Shown here in pieces: positions 15,059 to 23,620 of a DNA stretch of 64,000 nt. The stretch's first letter is position 1, and each line of letters opens with the position of its first letter. The notes below the pieces were generated by a model. That model was not told the DNA's origin. It searched no databases and was given only the letters and a program-made list of their open reading frames with translations. The stretch is from Leifsonia sp. ku-ls. GTDB taxonomy: Bacteria; Actinomycetota; Actinomycetes; Actinomycetales; Microbacteriaceae. The position numbers and the translations under genes were made by a program. Where the stretch lies: NCBI GenBank assembly GCA_003367665.1, contig QKXI01000002.1, positions 1 to 64,000 on the forward strand, written 5' to 3'.

Positions 15059-16180
15059 TCAGCTGGGGTCGCGGGGCGGGAGGGCGCCGAGGTCCGGCAC
15101 GGCCTCCTTGCCCAAGTGCACCTCCAGGTCGTCGGCGCTCGGCGTCCTCGGCCGGCGCGCCGTCGGCCGGTCGAGGTAGAACAGCGCGGTCGAGGCGATG
15201 TCGTCGTGCAGCGGCAGGTAGCGCCAGCCGGAGCGCCAGCCGAGGGCCTGGATGTCGACGCGCAGCCGGGTCGAGAAGTGGATCGGGTCGAGCAGGTGCC
15301 AGCGGTACATCCCGAACCGCTGCTGGCTCAGGTAGAGGCCGTCCGGGCGGAGCACCTGCGGCATCCCGAGGTACGGCGTGGTGAACTCGGTGTAGCCCTT
15401 GCCCGGGATGTCGAAGTTCCAGGCGCCGCCGAAGTAGTCCTCCGTGCCCGTTCCGCAGATCGTGGGGTAGTCCTCGTCGTCGTCGAGGTAGAACTTGATC
15501 TCGCCCTCGCCCCACCAGCCGTTGCTGTTGACGCCCCACGCGATGTAGGTGCCGACGTAGTGACCGCTGCCCTCGATCCCCTCCAGGATGGTGTGCGGCG
15601 TGCGGTCGGCCAGCGGATTGCTGCGGCGCCACTGCGCGTGCAGGTACGCCTCGCGGCCGTAGTCGCCGCCGAGCTCGTAGGTCACCTGGTAATAGACGCG
15701 CACGGGCACGGTCGAGACGTTCTCGATGGTCAGGCGGGCGCCCTCCCGGAACGGCATCGGCCAGTACGAGTTGAAGCCGCCGTTCGGGTTGGCCGCGATG
15801 GGCTGCGAGCTGACCTGGGCGAACTCGCCCCAGCCGTTGCAGAAGAAGTCGCCGTACGGCACCTCGATCGCCGGCTCCGCCGCGCCGTCCCAGTAGGCGC
15901 GGAACAGCAGCGTGCGCCAGTTGTCCTTGTGGGTGGTGATCCAGATGTGCGTGATCTTGCCCGGACCCTCGATCGACGCCAGCTCGAACGTTTCGCCCGC
16001 CGCGATGTCGACGCTGGGGGAGACCTTCCAGCCGGGTCCCAGGTCGCGCGCGCTCGCCGCTCCGGTCCCCTCGGTCGCCCGGCCGCCTCCTCCCTTCGAG
16101 CCGTCGAAGTTCTCGGGACTGATCGAGCGGGTCTCGACCGCTCGCAGCCGCGAGATCGAACTGAGGTCGGCGTTGGTCAC
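15059..16180 (-). CDS. DUF2961 / GH172 family protein, predicted exo-alpha-D-arabinofuranosidase
   Basis: A 373-residue DUF2961 protein. Recognisable stretches are GKITHIWITTHKDNWRTLLFRAYWDG, VPYGDFFCNGWGEF, NGGFNSYWPMPFREGARLTIEN, GWWGEGEIKFYLDDDEDYPTICGTGTEDYFGGAW and the C-terminal LYLSQQRFGMYRWHLLDPI (near residues 90-300). GTGTEDYFG and EGEIKF hold conserved acids of the family. GH172 members cleave terminal alpha-D-arabinofuranose (or fructofuranose) by retention. No signal peptide, so predicted to act in the cytoplasm on imported oligosaccharides. The GTG at 16180 follows AGGAG at the right spacing. It is divergent from lacI, with an operator about 45 bases upstream. Confidence 0.88.
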   Translation of the reverse strand: MTNADLSSISRLRAVETRSISPENFDGSKGGGGRATEGTGAASARDLGPGWKVSPSVDIAAGETFELASIEGPGKITHIWITTHKDNWRTLLFRAYWDGAAEPAIEVPYGDFFCNGWGEFAQVSSQPIAANPNGGFNSYWPMPFREGARLTIENVSTVPVRVYYQVTYELGGDYGREAYLHAQWRRSNPLADRTPHTILEGIEGSGHYVGTYIAWGVNSNGWWGEGEIKFYLDDDEDYPTICGTGTEDYFGGAWNFDIPGKGYTEFTTPYLGMPQVLRPDGLYLSQQRFGMYRWHLLDPIHFSTRLRVDIQALGWRSGWRYLPLHDDIASTALFYLDRPTARRPRTPSADDLEVHLGKEAVPDLGALPPRDPS

Positions 16181-16225
16181 GGAGTCTCCTGTACGTCGTT
16201 GTCGGATGTGTGCAACCCGAGATGG

Positions 16226-16239
16226 TGCAATCGATTTCA
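16226..16239. promoter_or_regulatory. LacI-type operator between GH172 and lacI
   Basis: TGCAATCGATTTCA differs from the locus consensus TGAAATCGATTTCA by one base. It lies between the divergent GH172 and lacI genes and could serve both repression of GH172 and autoregulation. A TACAGT at 16290-16295 may be the lacI -10 element. Confidence 0.7.
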
Positions 16240-16337
16240 TCACTGTAGAGTCGAGTCAGCGAGGGTGTCAACAACCGTGCATCCCGCGCTACAGTACGGA
16301 AACCGGCGACGTCGCCGCACGAGGACACGGAGAGCCG

Positions 16338-17309
16338 ATGCCGACGATCTACGAAGTTGCCGCCCTGGCGGGCGTCTCTCCGGCGACGGTTTCACGCGTT
16401 TTCAACGGCCTGAACGTCTCGCCGGAGAAGTCGCGGCTGGTGCGGGAGGCGGCGGCCGAGCTGTCGTTCACGCCGAGCCGCACGGCGCGGACGCTCCGGC
16501 GGCAGCACTCCGAGGTGATCGCGCTGATCATCCCCGACATCGAGAACCCGTTCTTCACCTCCCTCGCCCGCGGCGTCGAGGATGTGGCGCAGGAGGCCGG
16601 CTACTCCGTCGTCCTCTGCAACACCGACGAGGACCCGGAGAAGGAGTCCAAGTACATCGACATCGCGATCAGCGACAACATGGCGGGCGTCATCATCGCC
16701 GCAGCGGGCGACCACAGCGACCTCGGCAAGCTGCTCGACCGCAGCCGCCCGGTGGTCGCGGTCGACCGCGGCCCGCACGGCTTCGACATCGACGCCGTCA
16801 TGGTCGACAACCGGGCCGGCGGCCACGCCGCCACCAGCCGTCTGGTCCAGCAGGGCTTCCGCCGGATCGCGTGCATCACCGGCCCGAGCGACGTCGAGAC
16901 GGCGCAGGAACGCGCAGACGGATGGCGCGAGGTCATGGCGGCGGAAGGCGTCGCCGACGCGGACCGCTACCTGCGCTACTCGAACTACCGGGTCGGCGGC
17001 GGTTTCGAGGCCATGCGCGAACTCCTGGAGCTCCCGGAGCCGCCGGACGCCGTCTTCGTCACCAACAACCTGATGAGCGTCGGCGCACTGCAGCTGCTCG
17101 CGGAGCGCGGCATGGTTCCGCCGGCGTTCGGGATGGCCGTCTTCGGCGACCTGCCCTACGCGGGCTTCGCGCCGAAGGAGATCACCGTCGTCCACCTCCC
17201 GGCCCGCCACCTCGGCGTGACCGCCGCGCGCCTGCTGCTCGACCGCATCAACGGCGACGACCAGCCCTCGCGCACGATCGTGCTCCGCAACGAGGTCGGC
17301 GGCCAGTAG
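16338..17309 (+). CDS. LacI-family transcriptional regulator of the locus
   Basis: A 323-residue repressor. The N-terminal helix-turn-helix is MPTIYEVAALAGVSPATVSR (residues 1-20), followed by the hinge TPSRTARTLRRQHSEVIALI, which fits minor-groove insertion at a central CG. A periplasmic-binding-protein-like effector domain follows (IIPDIENPFFTSLARGVED through VFGDLPYAGFAPKEITVV). The ATG at 16338 gives the standard LacI start. Operators of the form TGAAAYCGATTTCA occur upstream of four or five units of this locus and next to this gene, the normal geometry of a local LacI regulon. The effector is unknown; D-arabinose, D-ribulose or an arabino-oligosaccharide is the natural guess. Confidence 0.92.
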   Translation: MPTIYEVAALAGVSPATVSRVFNGLNVSPEKSRLVREAAAELSFTPSRTARTLRRQHSEVIALIIPDIENPFFTSLARGVEDVAQEAGYSVVLCNTDEDPEKESKYIDIAISDNMAGVIIAAAGDHSDLGKLLDRSRPVVAVDRGPHGFDIDAVMVDNRAGGHAATSRLVQQGFRRIACITGPSDVETAQERADGWREVMAAEGVADADRYLRYSNYRVGGGFEAMRELLELPEPPDAVFVTNNLMSVGALQLLAERGMVPPAFGMAVFGDLPYAGFAPKEITVVHLPARHLGVTAARLLLDRINGDDQPSRTIVLRNEVGGQ

Positions 17310-17335
17310 CCCGCTCCGGAGTCCGTCTCCCCCTT

Positions 17336-17690
17336 CCGTCGGAGATCCGCCGGCTGACGGTCCGAATCTCCGCCTATTGGCAGCTCGGCAGGAGATTCGC
17401 CGGTTCGATCGCTCACTTGGCTGGCCTGGCCTCCGGAGCCCCACCGCGCCCCGGCGCCCGCATCCGTCGGAGATTCGGCTGTCGGCCTTCCGAATCTCCG
17501 ACGTCAGGCAGTACGGCAGGAGATTCGTGCGTTCGACCGCTCAGTTGGCCGGAGGCTTGGCCGTCGGCTGCTGTGGCTCGGGTGCCTCTTCGTCCGTCGG
17601 AGATTCGGCTGCTGGCCTTCCGAATCTCCGACGTCAGGCAGTACGGCAGGAGATTCGTGCGTTTGGCCGCTCATCCGGGCGGGCGCAGTG
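17336..17690 (+). repeat. Three tandem ~130-base intergenic repeats with hairpins
   Basis: The 436-base gap between lacI and the kinase gene has no credible gene and is filled by three repeats starting at 17336, 17464 and 17594 (periods 128 and 130). Copies 2 and 3 are nearly identical; copy 1 has diverged. Each holds the word GGAGATTCG in both orientations: a 14-base perfect hairpin GTCGGAGATTCGG / CCGAATCTCCGAC with an 11-base loop, then a direct GGAGATTCG about 25 bases later. The kinase frame stays open through the repeats, but they do not resemble an FGGY N-terminus. They look like a repetitive extragenic palindrome cluster. Confidence 0.88.
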
Positions 17691-17710
17691 CCGGGCCGGC
17701 CACCCGCGGC

Positions 17711-17739
17711 TTGACGGTGAAATCGATTTCTGCAACGCT
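17711..17739 (+). promoter_or_regulatory. Promoter and operator of the pentulose kinase gene
   Basis: TTGACG at 17711-17716 is followed by the perfect palindromic core GAAATCGATTTC (17719-17730), which fills the spacer up to a weak -10, AACGCT (17734-17739). With this -10 the transcript would begin at the ATG at 17746, and no ribosome binding site precedes that ATG, consistent with a leaderless mRNA repressed by LacI. Confidence 0.65.
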
Positions 17740-17745
17740 GTGCGC

Positions 17746-19248
17746 ATGAGCAGAGCCGCCACCGTGGGCGTCGACATCGGGACCTCGAGCAGCAAGGGGG
17801 TGCTGGTGTCCGCGGACGGCTCCGTCCTCGCGACGGCCACCCGCGAGCATGCCGTCGATCGCCCGGCGCCCGGGTTCGTCGAGATGGATGCCCGCATCTG
17901 GTGGGACGAGTTCGTCGCCCTCTGCCGCGAGCTGCTCGTCGGGCACGACGTCGAGGTGACGGCGGTCGGCGTGAGCGGGATGGGGCCATGCGTCCTCGTC
18001 ACCGACACGGCGGGAGAGCCGCTGCGTCCGGCGATCCTCTACGGGGTGGACACGCGCGCCACCGAGCAGATCGAGCGGCTGACCGTCGAGCTCGGTGGTG
18101 CCGACGCGATCCGTGAGCGGTGCGGCTCGGCGCTCTCCACGCAGGCGGTCGGGCCGAAGCTCGCCTGGCTGGCCGAGAACGAGCCCGGCATCACGGCGTC
18201 CGCGCGCCGGCTGTTCATGCCGAGCTCGTGGCTCGGGTTCCGGCTCACCGGCGCCTACTACCTGGATCACCACTCCGCCAGCCAGTGCACGCCGCTGCAC
18301 GACGCCGCGGCGCAGGACTGGCTGCCCGAGTGGGCGCGACGCGTCGCGCCCTGGGTCGACCTGCCGCCGCTGCTCTGGCCGGGCGACGTCGCGGGCACCG
18401 TGACGGCGGAGGCCGCGCGGGAGACGGGGCTCCCGGCGGGGGTGCCGGTCATTGCCGGCACCATCGACGCCTGGTCGGAGGCGCTCAGCGTGGGCGCGCA
18501 GAACGACGGCGACCTGATGCTCATGTACGGCACGACCATGTTCCTGGTGAACACCGTCCCGCAGCCGGTGACCTCGCCAGCCCTGTGGGGCACCGTCGGC
18601 GCGCTGCCCGGCACGCACAACCTCGCGGGCGGAATGGCGACCTCCGGCGCGATCACCTCCTGGCTGCGGGAGCTGTTCGGCTCGCCGGGGTACCCCGAGC
18701 TCATCGCCCTCGCCGAGCGGTCCCCGATCGGCGCGGACGGGCTGCTGATGCTCCCGTACTTCGCGGGCGAGCGCACACCGATCGCCGACCCCGACGCGCG
18801 CGGCGTGGTCGCCGGGCTGACCCTGAGCCACTCGCGCGGCGACCTGTACCGGGCGGCGCTGGAGGCCACGGCGTACGGCGTCCGTCACAACATCGAGGTG
18901 ATGGAGGCGGCGGGCGGTCGCATCGACCGCATCGTCGCCGTGGGCGGCGGGGCGCAGGGCACGCTGTGGACCCAGATCGTCAGCGACGTGACCGGACGGC
19001 CACAGGCCATCCCGTCGCTGGTCGTCGGCGCGAGCCTCGGCGCAGCGTTCCTCGCCGCCTCCGCGGTGGGCGAGGCCGACATCGCGGCGTGGAACCCCGT
19101 CGTCGAGGTCCGCGAGCCGCGGCCGGAGGCGACGGAGCGGTACGACGAGCTGTACGCGCTCTACCGCGGCCTCTACGTCCGGACGACCGAGACCGCGCAC
19201 GCTCTCGCGGCCCTGCAGCGACGGACGGCGGCTCGCGTCCCGGCGTGA
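17746..19248 (+). CDS. FGGY-family pentulose kinase, predicted D-ribulokinase
   Basis: A 500-residue FGGY carbohydrate kinase. The N-terminal ATPase motif VGVDIGTSSSKGVLV, the sugar-site region GFVEMDARIWWDEF, GTIDAWSEALSVGAQNDGDLMLMYGTTMFL and the C-terminal nucleotide motif RIVAVGGGAQGTLWTQIVSDVTG are all present. Overall similarity is to xylulokinase-type members. In this locus the isomerase would make D-ribulose from D-arabinose, so D-ribulose to D-ribulose-5-phosphate is the expected reaction; D-xylulose or L-fuculose kinase activity cannot be excluded. The start at 17746 gives the standard short N-terminus. The upstream open frame runs through the intergenic repeats and is rejected. It carries its own operator. 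Confidence 0.87.
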   Translation: MSRAATVGVDIGTSSSKGVLVSADGSVLATATREHAVDRPAPGFVEMDARIWWDEFVALCRELLVGHDVEVTAVGVSGMGPCVLVTDTAGEPLRPAILYGVDTRATEQIERLTVELGGADAIRERCGSALSTQAVGPKLAWLAENEPGITASARRLFMPSSWLGFRLTGAYYLDHHSASQCTPLHDAAAQDWLPEWARRVAPWVDLPPLLWPGDVAGTVTAEAARETGLPAGVPVIAGTIDAWSEALSVGAQNDGDLMLMYGTTMFLVNTVPQPVTSPALWGTVGALPGTHNLAGGMATSGAITSWLRELFGSPGYPELIALAERSPIGADGLLMLPYFAGERTPIADPDARGVVAGLTLSHSRGDLYRAALEATAYGVRHNIEVMEAAGGRIDRIVAVGGGAQGTLWTQIVSDVTGRPQAIPSLVVGASLGAAFLAASAVGEADIAAWNPVVEVREPRPEATERYDELYALYRGLYVRTTETAHALAALQRRTAARVPA

Positions 19249-19265
19249 TGCCGTGCGGGTCGGTC

Positions 19266-19358
19266 CTGAATCGATTTCACGATATCAACGCCCGCAAAAT
19301 CGACGGGCGAGCCGCTTGCAATGCCACCCAACTAGCGACATACTTGAAACCGATTTCA
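19266..19358 (+). promoter_or_regulatory. Promoter with two LacI-type operators before GH116
   Basis: TTGCAA (19316-19321) and CATACT (19339-19344), 17 bases apart, form a good promoter. The operator TGAAACCGATTTCA (19345-19358) starts at the first transcribed bases. A second, half-degenerate site CTGAATCGATTTCA lies 79 bases upstream at 19266-19279, so two-site binding with looping is possible. Confidence 0.72.
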
Positions 19359-19393
19359 CAGTTTCGCCTCCGATCCAAGACGAGGGAGCGTCG

Positions 19394-21919
19394 ATGACGA
19401 CGAACGCAGTGGCCCGTGCATCCCGCGAGCTCGGCCCGGACGCGCGCGTGGCCGCGTTCCCGCTCGGCGGCATCGGGACGGGCAACGTCTCCCTCGGCGC
19501 CCGCGGCGAGTTCCGGGACTGGGAGCTCGCCAACCGCCCCGACAAGGGCACGTTGCTGCCGTTCACGTTCTTCGCTATCCACGCCTCGGGCGAGCACGGC
19601 CGGGTCACGCGAATCCTGGAAGGCCGCCTGACCGGCCCGCACGAGGGCGACCAGGGCTACGACGCCGGCCGTCTCGCCGGGCTGCCCCGGCTCGCCGGCA
19701 GCCGCCTGCGCGGGGAGTACCCCTTCGCCGTGGTCGACTTCGACGACGACGAGCTGCCCGTCGCCGTCCGCCTCACGGCGTTCACGCCGCTGGTGCCGCT
19801 CGACGCGGACGCGTCCGGCATCCCGGCCGCCGTGCTCCGCTACACGGTCACCAACCCGACCGCCGGCCCGGTCGACGTCACGATCGCGGGGTCCCTGGCC
19901 AACCCGATCGGCATCACCGGGTGGAACGTGTTCCACTTCCCGGAGTTCGCGGGCGAACCGGCCATCGAATACCACGACGACGGCGTGCTGCGCGGCCTCC
20001 GCTACGGCAGCGACCTCCCGGCCGACGACCCGCTTGCCGGCACGCTCGCCCTCACCACCGCCGACACGTCCGTCACCGCCAAGCCGCAGTGGCTATCGGG
20101 CTTCTGGCAGGACGGCGTCCAGGTGTTCTGGGACGACTTCAGCGGCGACGGGATGCTGGAGCCCGAGACCGTGTTCAGCCTCGACGAGCCGCCCTACCCG
20201 GACTGGTTCACCCGCCTCCGCGTCGGCTCGCTCGGCATCGTGCACACGCTCGCGCCGGGGGAGAGCAGGGAGTTCGACTTCCAGCTCTCCTGGCACTTCC
20301 CGAACCGGCGCCGCGCCTGGCAGGGCAACATCCATCTCGACGACGGCAACGCCGACCAGGTCGTGCGCAACCACTACGCCACCCTCTTCGCCGACGCCTG
20401 GGACGCGGCGAGGCAGCTGAACGACCGTCTGCCGGAGCTGGAGGCCGCGACGCGCGCGTTCCACGACGTGCTGTTCGACGGGACGCTGCCGCCGGGGGTG
20501 GTCGACGCGGTCACCTCCACCCTCGTCGCCGCCCGCAGCACCACCTGCTTCCGGCTGGAGGGCGGGCTGTTCGCCGCGTGGGAGGGCAGCTTCGACCACT
20601 CCGGCAGCTGCGAGGGCACCTGCACGCACGTCTGGAACTACGCGCAGACGCTCGCGCAGCTCTTCCCGGAACTGGAGCGGAGCGCCCGCCGCACCGAATT
20701 CCTGCACGAGACGCGGGAGGACGGGCGGATGAACTTCCGCGCCAACAGCGTCTTCGGCAACGCGCCCTGGGACTTCCACCCTGCGGTGGACGGCCAGCTC
20801 GGCGCGGTCGTGCGCCTCTACCGCGAGTGGCGCTACAGCGGCGACGACGCGTTCCTCGCCGAGCTGTGGCCGGCCGCCCGCCGCGCCGTCGACTTCGCGT
20901 TCACCGAGTGGGACTCCGACGGCGACGGAGTGCTCGACAGCCGCCAGCACAACACGTACGACATCGAGTTCTACGGGCCGAACTCGCTCTCGAACTCCAT
21001 GTTCTTCGCCGCGCTGACGGCCGCAGCGGCGATGGCGGAGCATCTCGGCGACACGCAGACGGCAGGCCGGTACCGGGAGGCGGCCGCGCGCGGGGCCGAG
21101 CGGATGGACGCCCTGCTGTTCAACGGCGAGTACTACGAGCAGCGGCTCGACGACGTCGACGAGCGCCGCTACCAGTACGGCACCGGATGCCTGAGCGACC
21201 AGGTCTTCGGCCAGAGCCTCGCCCACCTCGCCGGGCTCGGCCACATCCTGCCAGCGGAGCACGTGCGCAGCGCGATCGCGGCCGTGCACCGGCACAACTT
21301 CCGGCGCGACCTCACCGTGCATCGCAGCGTGCAGCGGACCTACGCGCTCGACGACGAGGCCGGGCTGGTGCTGTGCTCGTGGCCGCGCGGCGGCCGGCCG
21401 CGCATCCCGTTCGTCTACTCGGACGAGGTGTGGACCGGCATCGAGTACCAGGTCGCCGCCCACCTCGTCTACGAGGGGCTGGTCGACGAGGGACTCGAGC
21501 TGGTCCGCGCGGTCCGCGACAGGCACGACGGCCGGCGCCGCAACCCCTGGAACGAGGTGGAGTGCGGCAACCACTACGCCCGCTCGCTCGCCAGCTGGGG
21601 CGTGCTGCTCGCCCTGACCGGCGTGCGGGCGGACGCGGTCGAGCGGACGCTCAGCCTGCGGCCGCGGGAGGCCGCCTTCCGCGACGGCCGGCTGCGCACG
21701 ATCGTGACGACCGGCAGCGGCTGGGGGGAGGCGTCCTACGAGGACGGCACGCTCCGGCTGACCGTGCACGGCGGCCGGCTCGACCTCGATGAGCTGCGCT
21801 TCGAGCATCCCGACGGCATGCTGCTGCGCGCCTCGGACGTCCACCTGCGACCCGGCGACGCCGTCGCGCTCGCCGCGGCCGGAGAACCACAACCACACAT
21901 CGGAGGAACACGCCCATGA
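19394..21919 (+). CDS. GH116 family glycoside hydrolase, predicted exo-beta-D-arabinofuranosidase
   Basis: An 841-residue GH116 protein (GBA2-like). An N-terminal beta-sandwich begins with AAFPLGGIGTGNVSLGARGEFRDWE, and a C-terminal (alpha/alpha)6 barrel contains GSCEGTCTHVWNYAQTLAQLFPELERSAR, the nucleophile-region glutamate and histidine, and NTYDIEFYGPNSLSN, with the acid Asp. GH116 holds beta-glucosidases and xylosidases, and in Microbacterium arabinogalactanolyticum an exo-beta-D-arabinofuranosidase removing the beta-capped ends of mycobacterial arabinan; the last fits this locus. No signal peptide, so it would act on imported fragments. GAGGGAG precedes the ATG at 19394. Its stop overlaps the isomerase start (ATGA). 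Confidence 0.88.
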   Translation: MTTNAVARASRELGPDARVAAFPLGGIGTGNVSLGARGEFRDWELANRPDKGTLLPFTFFAIHASGEHGRVTRILEGRLTGPHEGDQGYDAGRLAGLPRLAGSRLRGEYPFAVVDFDDDELPVAVRLTAFTPLVPLDADASGIPAAVLRYTVTNPTAGPVDVTIAGSLANPIGITGWNVFHFPEFAGEPAIEYHDDGVLRGLRYGSDLPADDPLAGTLALTTADTSVTAKPQWLSGFWQDGVQVFWDDFSGDGMLEPETVFSLDEPPYPDWFTRLRVGSLGIVHTLAPGESREFDFQLSWHFPNRRRAWQGNIHLDDGNADQVVRNHYATLFADAWDAARQLNDRLPELEAATRAFHDVLFDGTLPPGVVDAVTSTLVAARSTTCFRLEGGLFAAWEGSFDHSGSCEGTCTHVWNYAQTLAQLFPELERSARRTEFLHETREDGRMNFRANSVFGNAPWDFHPAVDGQLGAVVRLYREWRYSGDDAFLAELWPAARRAVDFAFTEWDSDGDGVLDSRQHNTYDIEFYGPNSLSNSMFFAALTAAAAMAEHLGDTQTAGRYREAAARGAERMDALLFNGEYYEQRLDDVDERRYQYGTGCLSDQVFGQSLAHLAGLGHILPAEHVRSAIAAVHRHNFRRDLTVHRSVQRTYALDDEAGLVLCSWPRGGRPRIPFVYSDEVWTGIEYQVAAHLVYEGLVDEGLELVRAVRDRHDGRRRNPWNEVECGNHYARSLASWGVLLALTGVRADAVERTLSLRPREAAFRDGRLRTIVTTGSGWGEASYEDGTLRLTVHGGRLDLDELRFEHPDGMLLRASDVHLRPGDAVALAAAGEPQPHIGGTRP

Positions 21920-23601
21920 GCACCTACTCGCTGCCCCAGCCGCTGGCCAGGCCGGAGGCGCGCCCGCGCACCGTCTACACCGTCGCGAGCGGCGACCTGC
22001 GGCCGAGCGCCAACGTCAAGTGCTGGCCCACCCAGGAGCAGCTGGAGCGCGACTTCGCCGCCGCGGTCGAGTCGCTCGGGTGGTCGGTGCAGCGCGGCCA
22101 CGCCTTCGACCCGGAGAAGGGGCACGGCTTCATCGACAGCCAGCGGGCGGGCATCGAGGTGTTCAAGCACATCCCGCCGACCGCTCCGCTGGTGGTGGTG
22201 GACGCCGTGTGGCAGTACAGCCACCACGTGCTCGCCGGGCTGCGCACGCACCGCGGGCCGATCCTCGTCGTGGCCAACTGGTCGGGGGAGTACCCGGGCC
22301 TGGTCGGTCTGCTGAACCTGACCGGCAGCATGACGAAGGCCGGGGTGGAGTACTCGGCCCTGTGGAGCCCGGACTTCGCCGACGACTGGGCGCGGGACGG
22401 GCTGCGCACCTGGCTCGAAACGGGCCGCGTCGAGCACGACCAGTCGCACGTTCGCGACCTGCCCGCGCTCGACCCGGAGGACCCGGAGGTGGCCCTCGGC
22501 GCCGCGCTCGCCCGGCAGCTGGCCGACGAGAAGGCGATCGTGGGCGTGTTCGACGAGGGCTGCATGGGCATGTACAACGCGATCATCGACGACGAGCTGC
22601 TCAACCCGCTCGGCATCTACAAGGAGCGGCTCTCGCAGAGCGCCCTGGTGGCGGAGATGAACCGCGTCGGCGACGACGAGGCACGTGCGGTGAAGGGATG
22701 GCTGGACGACCGCGGCTTCACGTTCCACTTCGGGACGGACGAGGCGACGGAACTCACCGAGGCCCAGGTGCTCAGCCAGTTCAAGATGTACATCGCCGCG
22801 CTGCGGATCAGCGACGACTTCGGGCTGGACGCGGTCGGCATCCAGTACCAGCAGGGGCTGAAGGACACGGTGCCGGCGAGCGATCTCGCCGAGGGCCTGC
22901 TCAACAACGTCGAGCGCCCGCCGGTGCGCAGCCGCGACGGCGCGCGCGAGCTGTACGCGGGCGCGCCCCTGCCGCACTTCAACGAGGTGGATGAGGGCGT
23001 GGCGGTGGACGCGCTGGTCACCAACCGCATCTGGACCGCGATGGGCTTCGACCCGGCGACGACGCTGCACGACATCCGCTGGGGCGAGGAGTACGACGGC
23101 GAGTTCGTCTGGGCCTTCGAGATCTCCGGATCGGTCCCCGCGTCGCACAACGGCGGGTACGACAAGAGCTACAGCATGCGGCAGCCTCCCATGTTCTTCC
23201 CGCTGGGCGGCGGCACGCTGAGCGGCGTCTCCAAGCCGGGAGAGATCGTGTGGTCGCGCGTGTTCATCATGGACGGCGAGCTGCACGTCGACCTCGGCCG
23301 CGGACACGTCGTGTCGCTTCCGGAGGAGGAGACGCAGCGCAGGCTCGCCGCGACGGACCCGCAGTGGCCGATCATGCACGCGGTGCTGCACGGGGTGAGC
23401 CGCGACCAGCTGATGGCCCGCCACAAGGCGAACCACGCGCAGGTCGCCTACGCTCCCGACGCGGAGGCCGCCGACCGCGCGCTGCGGGCGAAGGCGGCGT
23501 TCTTCGCGGAGCTGGGCGTGCACGTCCACCTCTGCGGCGACGTCGCGCTTGAGCCCGCCGAGCCGGTCGGGGCGGATGCCAGGGAGGCGGTCACGGCCTG
23601 A
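21916..23601 (+). CDS. L-fucose/D-arabinose isomerase-like protein
   Basis: A 561-residue protein of the L-fucose isomerase-like group. It has the stretches FDEGCMGMYNAIIDDELL, MYIAALRISDDFGLDAVGIQYQQGLKD, PHFNEVDEGVAVDALVTN, RQPPMFFPLGGGTLSGVSKPGE and QWPIMHAVLHGVSRDQLMARHKANH, with conserved Glu, Asp and His for a divalent metal. L-fucose isomerase and D-arabinose isomerase are one enzyme activity, turning D-arabinose into D-ribulose. This protein is of a divergent branch (not close to E. coli FucI), so the substrate is inferred from the locus. It is translationally coupled to GH116 (ATGA overlap) and would supply the kinase encoded just upstream. Confidence 0.8.
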   Translation: MSTYSLPQPLARPEARPRTVYTVASGDLRPSANVKCWPTQEQLERDFAAAVESLGWSVQRGHAFDPEKGHGFIDSQRAGIEVFKHIPPTAPLVVVDAVWQYSHHVLAGLRTHRGPILVVANWSGEYPGLVGLLNLTGSMTKAGVEYSALWSPDFADDWARDGLRTWLETGRVEHDQSHVRDLPALDPEDPEVALGAALARQLADEKAIVGVFDEGCMGMYNAIIDDELLNPLGIYKERLSQSALVAEMNRVGDDEARAVKGWLDDRGFTFHFGTDEATELTEAQVLSQFKMYIAALRISDDFGLDAVGIQYQQGLKDTVPASDLAEGLLNNVERPPVRSRDGARELYAGAPLPHFNEVDEGVAVDALVTNRIWTAMGFDPATTLHDIRWGEEYDGEFVWAFEISGSVPASHNGGYDKSYSMRQPPMFFPLGGGTLSGVSKPGEIVWSRVFIMDGELHVDLGRGHVVSLPEEETQRRLAATDPQWPIMHAVLHGVSRDQLMARHKANHAQVAYAPDAEAADRALRAKAAFFAELGVHVHLCGDVALEPAEPVGADAREAVTA

Positions 23602-23620
23602 TCCAGGACGCGCCCCGTCG

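Noticed and set aside
17336-17690. CRISPR array
   Set aside because: Units are ~130 bases with hairpins, only three copies, and no spacers or cas genes.
17377-17745. N-terminal extension of the pentulose kinase
   Set aside because: The extension is encoded by the tandem intergenic repeats and precedes the standard FGGY start; a promoter and operator lie inside it.
19394-21919. Plain beta-glucosidase assignment for the GH116 protein
   Set aside because: Possible from the family, but the company of GH183, GH172, isomerase and kinase favours an arabinofuranosidase.
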